From: Hyphomicrobium sp. CS1BSMeth3 | Lineage (GTDB): Bacteria; Pseudomonadota; Alphaproteobacteria; Rhizobiales; Hyphomicrobiaceae | Reading direction: 5' to 3' | Assembly (NCBI RefSeq): GCF_900117415.1 | Contig: NZ_FPEI01000005.1 | Coordinates: 248,001 to 312,000 of the forward strand | Length of the DNA stretch: 64,000 bases | Shown: positions 38,179 to 46,498 of the stretch, piece after piece | Layout of the letters: each line of letters opens with the position of its first letter | Position numbering within the stretch: the stretch's first letter is position 1 | Translations under genes and position numbers: made by a program | Notes under the pieces: model-generated | What the model was told of the DNA's origin: nothing | Database searches by the model: none | The model's input: the letters and a program-made list of their open reading frames with translations, nothing else

Positions 38179-38212
38179 AGTGATCCCCACCTGATTAGGT
38201 AATACGATCACT
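38179..38212. promoter_or_regulatory. Inverted repeat upstream of the first element gene
   Basis: AGTGATC and GATCACT separated by 20 bp, ending 14 bp before the ATG of the HTH gene at 38227. Probably an operator, possibly for that protein itself. Confidence 0.35.
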
Positions 38213-38226
38213 GAGGGGATTCATAC

Positions 38227-38709
38227 ATGTCTGCGGATACTGACGGCGGCTCGCTGGCCGCTACGATTGCACGCGCGCGCGTCAAAGCTGACCAGATGGC
38301 AGCCGAATATGCCGACCATATGAGTCAGCCGGACTTCAGCATGTTGAGCCCGCGAGAGCTGATCAGCATGGCGGAGGGCAGCCGCCGGCTGACATCTGCT
38401 GAAGTCGCAGCTTTGGACGAGGCGTGGTTCCGCATGTTCGGCGAGCGCATCACCGAGGACAGCAACGCTCGCCGCACCGAAGAGCCACCCAAGCCGGCCT
38501 TGCCGCCTCCAAACTTCATGTTGTCGCCGAAGCTGGCAGCGGAAGTGATGGGCGTTTCGCTGTCCTACCTCAAGCGTGCCGAGAAGAGCGGCAAGTTGCC
38601 GAAGCGCGTACGGCTCGGCGGACGCCGCGTGGCGTACTTCTCGAAAGACATCGCGGAATGGCAAGAGCGCATTGCCGAGACGGCTAGAGGGTCGCGTCGG
38701 CCTCACTAG
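38227..38709 (+). CDS. HTH DNA-binding protein, excisionase/MerR-like
   Basis: 160 residues. The C-terminal half is a winged-HTH of the excisionase/helix_turn_helix_17 type: LSPKLAAEVMGVSLSYLKRAEKSGKLPKRVRLGGRRVAYFSKDIAEWQERI. The N-terminal half is helical and acidic. GAGGGG lies 8 bp before the ATG. As the first gene inside attL it may direct excision or control early transcription; the family as such only indicates DNA binding. Confidence 0.75.
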   Translation: MSADTDGGSLAATIARARVKADQMAAEYADHMSQPDFSMLSPRELISMAEGSRRLTSAEVAALDEAWFRMFGERITEDSNARRTEEPPKPALPPPNFMLSPKLAAEVMGVSLSYLKRAEKSGKLPKRVRLGGRRVAYFSKDIAEWQERIAETARGSRRPH

Positions 38710-38738
38710 AGCCCGTCTGAGCCGAAGGGCCCGGCAGC

Positions 38739-39008
38739 CTAACGAGCCAAATCGGCCGACTTGACGGTGACGGGAGCTTCGCCGCGTTCGTACTTCCTCG
38801 AGGCGATGCTCTCGATCTCACTCCGATAGTCGTGGAAGCGCGCCGTGAGGTTGCGCTGGTCCTTGCCGTCCTCTCCCGAACGGTCGCGCAAGGCTTCCTT
38901 GCTGACGAAAATGGAGATCGAGGTGTCACCGTCGACCATTCGGAACCGCAGCCCGTCCGCATGAAAGTCAGGGACGACAGGAGAGGTCGGGTCGCGCGTC
39001 AAAGGCAT
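38739..39008 (-). CDS. DUF1488-family small protein
   Basis: 89 residues from the ATG at 39008 (MPLTRDP). Features of DUF1488 are the start motif, a FHADGLRFRMVDGDTSISIFVSKEAL strand-helix unit and a basic C-terminal helix. Function of the family is unknown; members are common in Alpha- and Betaproteobacteria and on mobile DNA. Transcribed opposite to the neighbouring genes. Confidence 0.7.
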   Translation of the reverse strand: MPLTRDPTSPVVPDFHADGLRFRMVDGDTSISIFVSKEALRDRSGEDGKDQRNLTARFHDYRSEIESIASRKYERGEAPVTVKSADLAR

Positions 39009-39053
39009 GGCAGCGTGCTCCAACGTTAGTGTGCGTGTCGGCTAGTGTGCGGT

Positions 39054-39092
39054 GATTGGGCCAATAAGTAAGATCTTGACCTTGGCCCAATC
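39054..39092. promoter_or_regulatory. 11-bp perfect inverted repeat in a divergent intergenic region
   Basis: GATTGGGCCAA (39054-39064) and TTGGCCCAATC (39082-39092) around 17 nt, between the divergent genes starting at 39008 (minus) and 39250 (plus). Likely a regulator-binding site for both. No T-run follows, which makes a terminator less likely. Confidence 0.5.
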
Positions 39093-39128
39093 AGCGACCG
39101 GCCGAGAGATCTGCTCATGGCGAGCTGG

Positions 39129-39144
39129 CCGACGGGCCCGTCGG
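39129..39144. repeat. Element-specific palindrome CCGACGGGCCCGTCGG
   Basis: A perfect 16-bp palindrome composed of two overlapping copies of the motif GCCCGWCGGGC that recurs throughout the element. Further copies are at 40657, 40702, 40874, 41780, 42211, 42670, 42751, 42907, 48476, 48622, 53585, 53624, 53977 and 56279 (some with one changed end base). Confidence 0.7.
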
Positions 39145-39249
39145 GGGACAGCGTGCATAACGTGACCATGGATGCTTGCGGGCGTCGCCGCGCCGCGCCA
39201 GTGATGGCTGCATTCATCCATCGGGTCATTTCAGAGGCGTCGTGCGGCC

Positions 39250-39729
39250 ATGAAGAATTACATCCGCGAACACCGCGCGCTCCTGCTTTGCTCGGCGGCC
39301 ATACTGGCCTTCTGCGCGCTGCTGGTCGGCAGCATGCTTCTTGTCTACCCCGTCGGCGAGCAGCCGCCGGACGCAATCAAAGGCGCGGCCATCGGCGCCG
39401 TCATTCTCTCCACTCTCACAGTGTTTGCGAACATCTTTGCGTTTATCGCCTGGATGTTGGGTCGAATGCAGCTTGGCTTTCAGCGGCTCGGCCTTGTCAT
39501 CTTGCCCGCCGCAGCAGTCGTGCTGCTCTTCAATAGCTTCATTCGAGTGGAGGGCGAATTCGGCGACTACAGCTGGTATTGGAGAAGTGACACCAACGCG
39601 GTAGATCAGCTGCTGGAGGGCCTTTTCTGGACGCTCACGTACTCGGCAGTCGTTGCACTGTCGTACGTCGCGCTTGTCGGGCTGACGGCCTGGATAGCAG
39701 AAGGCTTTAGGCAGTCGGATCGCGGCTAG
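39250..39729 (+). CDS. Membrane protein with four TM helices, unknown
   Basis: 159 residues. Hydrophobic segments at about 11-33, 45-70, 77-94 and 125-150, with a short charged loop GEFGDYSWYWRSDTN between the third and fourth. No family is recognised. It is the first plus-strand gene after the DUF1488 gene and may be transcribed from the divergent region that holds the 11-bp inverted repeat. Confidence 0.65.
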   Translation: MKNYIREHRALLLCSAAILAFCALLVGSMLLVYPVGEQPPDAIKGAAIGAVILSTLTVFANIFAFIAWMLGRMQLGFQRLGLVILPAAAVVLLFNSFIRVEGEFGDYSWYWRSDTNAVDQLLEGLFWTLTYSAVVALSYVALVGLTAWIAEGFRQSDRG

Positions 39730-40243
39730 CGCCTCGAGCGTAGTGGCGCCGGGCCCATCGGGTAACAGACGGCCTGCGCACATTGGGTCCCATATTCGCG
39801 CCTGAACGCGGACCCTACCCCGTACCTCCCCCAAAGAAGTCGCTTCAAAGATATGAGGGAATGCGGAGTGAACCGGCTCGCTATTCCCAGATCCATCCTT
39901 GCATATGCACCAGCAATTTTCCCCCGCCTCGCTCTCAAAATTTTTTCCCGGCTTGTCGTGGGTAATTACCTTGGAAGTCCCGACAGACAGGAGAATGTCT
40001 ATTCAAATCAAAAGCTGCGCGCTTCATGAAATACGGTGTGCGCTATCGTTATAATTCCTTGACTTTTCTATTGATTTTTCTGACGCGACCGCTTATATTG
40101 ATTTGTATATGGGAGAGGCTTTGCCATTGGGCATATCGGCCGGCTCCGACACAAACCAGCAAACCAGGCACAGAGATATAGCGACGAACGGCGTTTCTGC
40201 CGAGCGGACGCCTTTTGTGCGTTTCATCCACGGAGATTGAGAA
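39730..40243. other. Long intergenic region upstream of alpA
   Basis: 514 bp without a convincing gene, more AT-rich than its surroundings (especially 39900-40110). It contains the alpA promoter at 40071-40099 and one variant GCCCATCGGG of the element palindrome near 39753. Such long control regions are typical of the lysogeny/early-switch region of satellites and phages. Confidence 0.5.
40071..40099 (+). promoter_or_regulatory. Sigma70-type promoter upstream of alpA
   Basis: -35 TTGATT (40071-40076), 17-bp spacer, -10 TATATT (40094-40099). The transcript would start near 40106 and have an untranslated leader of about 138 nt before the AlpA ATG. A second TTGACT at 40059 has no matching -10. 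Confidence 0.65.
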
Positions 40244-40468
40244 ATGACGTTTTCCACCGAAGACCGCATCGGCCTTGCTAACCGGATGATCGGCGCCAAA
40301 GCCGTATGCGACATGACCAGCCTTAGCCGTTTCGCAGTCTATCAGCTTGCGAAGGCCGGCAATTTTCCCAACCCCTACCAGATGGGCCCCAAGCGCATCG
40401 CTTGGCGTGAGGCCGAGGTTCTGAAATGGCTCGAAAGCCGCCCTCCGGTCACTTGGGCCGCAGCCTAA
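40244..40468 (+). CDS. AlpA-family transcriptional regulator
   Basis: 74 residues, an AlpA/excisionase-like winged HTH: MIGAKAVCDMTSLSRFAVYQLAKAG, then FPNPYQMGPKRIAWREAEVLKWLESRP, matching the P4/CP4-57 AlpA pattern (FP.P...G...AW...E...W). AlpA proteins switch on integrase/excision or early genes in P4-like elements and PICIs. It directly precedes the primase/helicase gene, with a terminator-like hairpin between them. Confidence 0.85.
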   Translation: MTFSTEDRIGLANRMIGAKAVCDMTSLSRFAVYQLAKAGNFPNPYQMGPKRIAWREAEVLKWLESRPPVTWAAA

Positions 40469-40486
40469 CCTCCTGGAATAAAAAAC

Positions 40487-40521
40487 CCCGCCACTCTGGA
40501 AAGCGGCGGGCTTAGTCTTTT
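40487..40521 (+). terminator. Terminator-like hairpin after alpA
   Basis: Stem CCCGCC/GGCGGG extended by CT/AG across one mismatch, loop CTGGAA, preceded by an A-run and followed by CTTAGTCTTTTG. May stop or attenuate alpA transcription before the primase gene. Confidence 0.6.
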
Positions 40522-40571
40522 GTCTGCCGGCTCGAGCAGCATCTCGAGATAATCGGCAAAAGGAAACTCAG

Positions 40572-42359
40572 ATGCTTAAAGATTTAGAGCAGGATACTCC
40601 AGAAGTCAATGAGGAAATTGAGAATAGAGAAAATAATTCCGGGGCCGGGGATAATGGCCCGTCGGATTATGGATACCCGCCCAAACTGAAATACTCGATG
40701 GGCCCGACGGGTAACCCCAACGAGCCGACGGACATTCGCGCGGTCCTTAACACCATCAGCAGCGAGAGCCGATTTAGCCGCCAAGCGGTTGCCAATCATC
40801 TTCAACGGTACTTCGGACCGGATCACGATGAGGCCGGTCAGTCGATCTTCCTCGGATGGGCAGTCGATCAATTGCCCGTCGGGGCCGACGAGCTGGCTCC
40901 CGAAGAGCTGACGGCTCTCTGGCGGGAAGAGCGCGCGAGCAATCCCCAGGCCGTGCTCACTCTTCCGAAGCTGGTTGAGACTCTGCATCAGACCGCACGG
41001 AACACCGCGACGGATGCAGTCGCTTGGCCGGACACAATGGCGCCGACCTCAAACGCGCCCCGTCCCAAATCACAGAAGAACATCGCTTGGCTACTGCGGA
41101 CCATCGGCGCGACCGTCTGGCGGAACGAGTTCTCCGGCCGCAACCATATCGAAGGGTTTGAAAGCTTCGACGAGCTGGATGACGACGCGATCAGCGCGCT
41201 GTGGCTTCGCGGCGACCGCATGGGCCTCCAGCCGAGTATCGAGTACTTCAGCAGCGTCGTCCGCGAGATCGCCCGACAGAACGCCCGCAACCCGGTCAAA
41301 GAGTTCTTCCACTCTGTTGAATGGGATAAGACGCCACGCCTTGATACATGGCTGATCGACTATGCCGGCGCCGAGGATACTGAGCTGAACCGCGAGTTCG
41401 GCAAACTTTGGCTGATTGCCGCCGTTCGCCGCGTACGCAAGCCCGGCACGAAGTTCGATCAGATCCTTATTCTTGAAGGCGAGCAGGGCGCCGGCAAGTC
41501 GTCGCTGGCGCGCATTCTCGCAAACGCTGTTGGGCCAGGTCTTTTTGAAGACGGCTTGCAGCTAGGCGCCGAGACCAGGAACGTCATCGAGGCGACGCGC
41601 AGTAAGCTCATTGTCGAGATCTCGGAACTTCGTGGCAATAACCGTGACGTCGAAGCCGTCAAGGCGATGCTGTCGCGCATCGAGGACTCTGCCCGGCTAG
41701 CGTATGGGCGCGAGACTTCACACGTGCCGCGCCAGTTTGTGATGATCGGCACGACGAATAGTTCTGAGTACCTAGTGGACCCGACGGGCAATAGACGTTT
41801 CTGGCCCGTCAAAGTCGGCCGCATCAATCTCGAGACGCTTGCCGAGGACGCTCCGCAGCTATGGGTGGAAGCAGCCCTTCGCGAAGCCAAAGGCGCCGAA
41901 ATCCAATTGCCGGAAAAGCTCTGGTCGGACGCAGCGAGCGAGCAGAGCGAACGCGTGATGGGCGATCCAATCTGTGAGGCGATTGCCGCCGAGCTTGGCG
42001 ACGATGGCGGCGAGATCACCATGGACGCGCTCTTCACGATGATTGGGCTCGGCAGGGACAAAATCGACCGTCGGAACCGGGCCGCTCAGACGTCGATCGG
42101 CCGAGCCATGGCACAGATCCCCGGCTGGCAAAGGCAGCGGCGGACGATCGCAGGCCAACGCGTCTACTTCTATGAGAAGCGCGTCGGTGAGGGCAGCGAA
42201 TACGTCTGGTCCGTCGGGCCCGGCGGGGACATCCGGAAGGACCGGTACGTAGGGTCGGGCCCGGAAAAGGTCGTCCAGTTCACGTCCGGCAAACGGCGGA
42301 CGGCTGACACCGCTGCCCTACCTGCCCTACCTCCTGCCCTACCTACCGAACCGAGGTAG
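40572..42359 (+). CDS. VirE-family (virulence-associated E) primase/helicase
   Basis: 595 residues. An acidic, poorly ordered start (1-60) is followed by a helical region and the VirE domain (PF05272) from about residue 240: EFFHSVEWDKTPRLDTWLIDYAG, Walker A GEQGAGKSS (303-311), LIVEISELRG (Walker B-like), FVMIGTTNSSEYLVDPTGNRRFWPVK with the Arg finger and sensor residues. SF3-like helicases of this type replicate phages and satellites. No separate primase motif is evident. The C-terminal LPALPPALPTEPR is encoded by the iteron repeats of the adjacent origin-like block. Confidence 0.88.
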   Translation: MLKDLEQDTPEVNEEIENRENNSGAGDNGPSDYGYPPKLKYSMGPTGNPNEPTDIRAVLNTISSESRFSRQAVANHLQRYFGPDHDEAGQSIFLGWAVDQLPVGADELAPEELTALWREERASNPQAVLTLPKLVETLHQTARNTATDAVAWPDTMAPTSNAPRPKSQKNIAWLLRTIGATVWRNEFSGRNHIEGFESFDELDDDAISALWLRGDRMGLQPSIEYFSSVVREIARQNARNPVKEFFHSVEWDKTPRLDTWLIDYAGAEDTELNREFGKLWLIAAVRRVRKPGTKFDQILILEGEQGAGKSSLARILANAVGPGLFEDGLQLGAETRNVIEATRSKLIVEISELRGNNRDVEAVKAMLSRIEDSARLAYGRETSHVPRQFVMIGTTNSSEYLVDPTGNRRFWPVKVGRINLETLAEDAPQLWVEAALREAKGAEIQLPEKLWSDAASEQSERVMGDPICEAIAAELGDDGGEITMDALFTMIGLGRDKIDRRNRAAQTSIGRAMAQIPGWQRQRRTIAGQRVYFYEKRVGEGSEYVWSVGPGGDIRKDRYVGSGPEKVVQFTSGKRRTADTAALPALPPALPTEPR

Positions 42360-42572
42360 GGCAGAAGAAAATGGTGCACTTTCCGTGGCTTACTACCTAC
42401 TGCCCTACTTACCCTACCTAATAAGGGGTAAAAGGTATGGAAGGGTACACGGTAGGTGAGCGGCCACCGGCAGCCGGGCCACCCGCCCCAAACCCCCTAT
42501 GTGGGCAAACAGGTAGGGCAGGTGGGGCAGGTAGGGTAATCCATTGATTTAATTATTAAATTCCCTGCCCCA
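42311..42572. repeat. Iteron array plus AT-rich block: candidate replication origin
   Basis: Copies of TGCCCTACCT run forward at 42314, 42323, 42335, 42401 (one mismatch) and 42410 (one mismatch). Reverse copies AGGTAGGGCA are at 42354, 42511, 42520 (one mismatch) and 42529 (one mismatch), several with a 9-bp period. The pair 42335/42354 forms a 10-bp hairpin over the primase stop codon. Directly after the array comes an AT-rich stretch (42538-42565, with GATTTAATTATTAAATT) that could be the unwinding element. Position beside the replication gene supports an origin. Confidence 0.65.
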
Positions 42573-42649
42573 CTTCTCCGACGGAGGTCGGGTTGAGTAG
42601 GGCAATTGCCCGCCCAAGTAGGGCCGGCCAATAGATTGGACAAGCTTTC

Positions 42650-45600
42650 ATGACTGAAACTGCGATTGCCCCGTCGGGCAATTCACCCACGGAAATGACT
42701 CTCTCTACGAGAGAGTCGTCAAACACCCCTCAAACCACGCCCTCAAATACCCCGACGGGCCCGAGCCCCGGTAGGCCGTCAGGGAAGGCCGTACAGACTC
42801 GGCAGCCGTCGTCGAGTCCTCCCACCCCAGCCGACCGTGATTTGCCCGCCAGCGGACTCCCAGCTGCACGGGAAGAGGCCATTGGATGGGGGGAGTTCGG
42901 TGACTTGCCCGTCGGGCCCGTCGGCGATGATTACGCCATGCTGGTGGACGGTACCCCGGCACCCTCGCCCCAGGCCGGTCCGGCCGCCGAGCCCTCCCTC
43001 ATGGGGGCAGCCTTCCGGCAGTACAATCTGGTGGCGTCGGCCGCCTCATCCGAGATCCTTCGGGAACGGCTGTTCCCCTCCGACCCGACCCCCATCACGA
43101 CCGACGAGCTTCTAGACGAGCTTGACCGGAACCAGCTGTGGGGGCTGGAGGACCACTTTTTAGAGGTGCGGACCCGAGGGCAGTTCACCGCCATCAAAAG
43201 CCAGCTCGAGCGCGAGCAGGCAGACCGTGAAGTGCTGCGGGATGCTTCGTTGTTTGCGGCCATCCCAGCCGGACTCGCTGCCGGCATCCTGGACGCGCCG
43301 ACGCTCCTGCTCGCCGCCCTCCCGGGCGGCCAGCTGCCCCTTCTTGGTCGGCTCGGAACCGGCATCGCTGCGACGGGCGTCAAGTACGGCACAGCGGCTG
43401 GCACGATTGCGGCCGGTACCGAGGCGGGCCTGCACGCCACGCAGAAGCTGCGGACCCTAGACGAAAGCCTCGCAACCGTCGGCGGTGCTGTCGTGCTCGG
43501 CGGCGTTCTGGGCAGCGGCGCGAAGTTCGTGACCAGCGGCGAGGCCGCACGCGTCGGCGCTCGCGCAAAGGCAGCTCTGACGGATTGGCTCACCGGCCCG
43601 AACTACAGCGAACGCTTGGTCACGGATGCGCGCACGGCTCACGACGCCATCAATGACGTGATCGCGCAGCGCATCGCCGCCGGCCGGAAGCCCACGAAGA
43701 AGATGGAAGCCGAGCAGAATAAAACATTCGACGCGCTCACGGCGGCCGAAGAGCGCCTACAGCTCTATCAGGACAACGCACGATCAACGGCCGGCCCGCT
43801 CGAATGGGCTCGCACGATCGGTCCGCGCTTCGTCGGCCAGTTTTCAGCTCGCTATCTCGATCCTATCGACTTCGTCTTCAAGCGCAGCAACAGCGCCGTG
43901 GCGCGAGAGGCCGTCCAACAGATCATTGAGATTCCCGTACTCCTGAACAAGAACCTGAAGGGCCAAGCCACGCCGATCGCGGCGACCACCGAGATTGATC
44001 CGTTTATCGGAGCTTGGGCGACCTTCCGAGACAAGATGCTGGGCGGCTCACTCAAAGAGGAAGTGAAACGGAAGGCCGGCTTCGGTGACAGCTTCTATGC
44101 GCAGGCTCGACAGGCTGGCTTCAACGGCTCAGCAAAGGAGTTCGACGCGGCTGTGGATACGGCAGTGCGTAACGGCTACGTCGATCCGAAGGGTAACGCG
44201 GGCGTCACCAAGGCGGCGCAATCGGTCAAAGAGCTGCTGATTGACCCCATCGTGCGCGAGGCTAAAGCTGCGGGCATCGACGTGCCGGCCACACCGATGG
44301 GCGCTCACGGCTACGCCCCCCGCAAGTACATTGTCCACAAAGTCAGCGGCGCGGACGGGCAAGGCACAGAATTCAAGTCGATCGTGCAGCAGCATCGCTT
44401 TGATCAGCTGTTGGCCGAAGCCCGCGCCAATCTGCTAGCCGGACAGACGCTCACACCGCAACAGATTTCGGGACTGCGGCGCAGTGCCAAATCATTCGCC
44501 CGAGAGTCTTTCAAGACCATCACTCGCGGGAAGATCGACGAAGAAGGCGCTTTCTCCAGCGGCTTCCTCGCTGGCGGATCGCCCTTCGCCGAGCGCGTCA
44601 TCCCCGTCCCGGACATTGTGCTTGCCCAGCATGGTTTCATTGAGCAGAGCATCACGAGCCTAATGGACATCTTCTTGAGACAAGCCGTGCCGACGATACA
44701 GATGGCCAAACGCTTCAAGACGGCCGCCGGCAAACCTGACCCGTCGCTTGAGGCGAGCGTCATTCCAAAACTCAAAGCCGAGTATGAGCAGCTAGCCGGC
44801 GTCGCCAAGAATGCCGCCGAGCGCGAAGCGATCAACGCAGAAGGCGAACGCGTCGTCTCGATGGTGCGCAACCTGCGAGATGCGGTCATGCACACGGACC
44901 GCTTCAACCCGCGCACGCGCTGGCACGACACGCTGAATAACTCAATCAATGTAGTGAAGACCTACCAAGTGATGCGGCTGATGGGGAACATTGGTCTATC
45001 TTCGCTGCCGGACTTGGCCAACATCATCATCCGCAACGGTCCGGGACGCTTTGCTCAGAACGTCGGGCAGAGCTTCCTAAAGGTGGCGAAGCTGGACGGG
45101 CTCAACGGCACCGAAGTTGCGAACGAGGCAAAGCGCCTAGGCGCGGCCGTCGAGTGGGCGACGAACGCCAGCATGGCCGCGAACGCGGACCTCATGTCAC
45201 CGCTGCAAGGCGCCGCAACGCCGGTCACTCGCTTCGTATCCAAGGCTGCCCGCGTCTACTCAATCTCCAACTTCGCCGTCACCTGGAATGACACCATGCG
45301 CAGGGTCGCGTATCGGTCCATGCTCGACCGCATCCTGGAGGCCTCAGAGAAAGGATGGGGCAACATCGCCAAGAGCGAACAGACGTTTATGGCTCACCTC
45401 GGCCTAGACCAGCCCGCAATCAATCGCATCGGCGCGGCGTGGCGTTCCCAGAGCGAGCCCCTAACAGATGGTTTCCTGCGATGGGCGACCATCAGCGATT
45501 GGGGCGACACGGAAGCCGCTCGCCTCATGGCCGGCGCGCTCAACAAAGATGTTGCGAGCACGATCATCCGACCGAGAACGGGCGACAAGGCTCTCGGTTT

Positions 45601-46249
45601 CTCAAATCCGCTCGCGTCGCTGGTCTTTCAGTTCCAATCGTTCCTGATGAGCCATGCGCTGCGCACTCTCACGCTGTCGGAACAGCGCTTGCTCGCGAAC
45701 GGACCGTTCAGCGCCGACGCTTTGCGGATCTACACGGGCGTGGGCTCGGCCGTCGCACTCGGATGGTTCGCCGAATACCTCTATGCCCTTGCTCGCGACG
45801 CGCACGCTCCGGAAGAGCAGCGCAAGCACGTGCAGAAACTCATAGAGAACCCGGGGCAGCATCTCGCACGCGGCATCGATCGCTCGGCCGTGCTCGGCCT
45901 CTTCGGCCAAGGCAACAACATATGGGAGCGTCTGGGCGGCGTAGGCACGACACGCACGCTACAAGCCGCCTTTGAGGACGAATCTCGCCAGATCGAAGCG
46001 CGCGGGCGCTGGCTTGATCGTGACCCTCTGCAAACATTGATGGGCCCGACGCTCAGCCAGGCCTCGGACCTGATCAAATTCGGGGTCAGTGTCTCCAAGC
46101 ACACGGCGGATGATCGAGACTTCACCAAGAAGGACGCTCGCACACTTCGCGAAACTTCACCGTTCCAAAACCACATCCTGTTTCGCGGTATTTTCGACGA
46201 AGCCCAACAGCGAATTGGAGAGGACATTCTCGGCATAGCTTACGACTAA
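42650..46249 (+). CDS. Large phage-type internal (ejection) virion-like protein
   Basis: 1199 residues. The first 100 residues are Pro/Ser/Thr-rich and disordered. An Ala/Gly-rich hydrophobic region follows (about 200-290: AAIPAGLAAGILDAPTLLLAALPGG, later LATVGGAVVLGGVLGSGA), then a long helical region. Near the C-terminus, NPLASLVFQFQSFLMSHALRTL recalls podovirus internal virion proteins such as T7 gp16 relatives, which are ejected into the host envelope. Assignment is by overall pattern, not a proven family. No other virion gene lies in the element. The N-terminal coding part holds four copies of the element palindrome. The start has only a weak ribosome binding site. Confidence 0.6.
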   Translation: MTETAIAPSGNSPTEMTLSTRESSNTPQTTPSNTPTGPSPGRPSGKAVQTRQPSSSPPTPADRDLPASGLPAAREEAIGWGEFGDLPVGPVGDDYAMLVDGTPAPSPQAGPAAEPSLMGAAFRQYNLVASAASSEILRERLFPSDPTPITTDELLDELDRNQLWGLEDHFLEVRTRGQFTAIKSQLEREQADREVLRDASLFAAIPAGLAAGILDAPTLLLAALPGGQLPLLGRLGTGIAATGVKYGTAAGTIAAGTEAGLHATQKLRTLDESLATVGGAVVLGGVLGSGAKFVTSGEAARVGARAKAALTDWLTGPNYSERLVTDARTAHDAINDVIAQRIAAGRKPTKKMEAEQNKTFDALTAAEERLQLYQDNARSTAGPLEWARTIGPRFVGQFSARYLDPIDFVFKRSNSAVAREAVQQIIEIPVLLNKNLKGQATPIAATTEIDPFIGAWATFRDKMLGGSLKEEVKRKAGFGDSFYAQARQAGFNGSAKEFDAAVDTAVRNGYVDPKGNAGVTKAAQSVKELLIDPIVREAKAAGIDVPATPMGAHGYAPRKYIVHKVSGADGQGTEFKSIVQQHRFDQLLAEARANLLAGQTLTPQQISGLRRSAKSFARESFKTITRGKIDEEGAFSSGFLAGGSPFAERVIPVPDIVLAQHGFIEQSITSLMDIFLRQAVPTIQMAKRFKTAAGKPDPSLEASVIPKLKAEYEQLAGVAKNAAEREAINAEGERVVSMVRNLRDAVMHTDRFNPRTRWHDTLNNSINVVKTYQVMRLMGNIGLSSLPDLANIIIRNGPGRFAQNVGQSFLKVAKLDGLNGTEVANEAKRLGAAVEWATNASMAANADLMSPLQGAATPVTRFVSKAARVYSISNFAVTWNDTMRRVAYRSMLDRILEASEKGWGNIAKSEQTFMAHLGLDQPAINRIGAAWRSQSEPLTDGFLRWATISDWGDTEAARLMAGALNKDVASTIIRPRTGDKALGFSNPLASLVFQFQSFLMSHALRTLTLSEQRLLANGPFSADALRIYTGVGSAVALGWFAEYLYALARDAHAPEEQRKHVQKLIENPGQHLARGIDRSAVLGLFGQGNNIWERLGGVGTTRTLQAAFEDESRQIEARGRWLDRDPLQTLMGPTLSQASDLIKFGVSVSKHTADDRDFTKKDARTLRETSPFQNHILFRGIFDEAQQRIGEDILGIAYD

Positions 46250-46294
46250 CACAAACATTTAGCACCTAAGACCATTCCCAAGGAAATCAGATCA

Positions 46295-46498
46295 ATGAAC
46301 ACCAAGCCTAAAGGGCTGGAGCCTTCTAACAAACTATCCAACGCCACAGCCCTGGAGCGGGTAACGAGCGAGCATTCTCCCAAAGAGCACGCCACGCCGC
46401 CTACTCGGAAACCGCGATCAAAATCCTATTGGCCGTTCAAGTCGGCCGCTGATGCCGAGGAATTCTTCGCGAAAGGCAAGAAGCGTGGCAGAGATTAA
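46295..46498 (+). CDS. Small basic protein, unknown
   Basis: 67 residues, rich in Lys/Pro/Thr, ending in YWPFKSAADAEEFFAKGKKRGRD. It starts 45 bp after the large virion-like gene (AAGGAAATC before the ATG) and overlaps the following TerS-like gene by 14 bp. Probably unfolded and nucleic-acid-binding; no family recognised. Confidence 0.6.
   Translation: MNTKPKGLEPSNKLSNATALERVTSEHSPKEHATPPTRKPRSKSYWPFKSAADAEEFFAKGKKRGRD

Noticed and set aside
40049-40231. Possible 60-residue minus-strand protein in the alpA upstream region
   Set aside because: Overlaps the well-formed alpA promoter and has no supporting features.
42311-42572. CRISPR array
   Set aside because: The short repeats are 9-10 bp, in both orientations and without spacers of regular size; an origin-like iteron block fits better.
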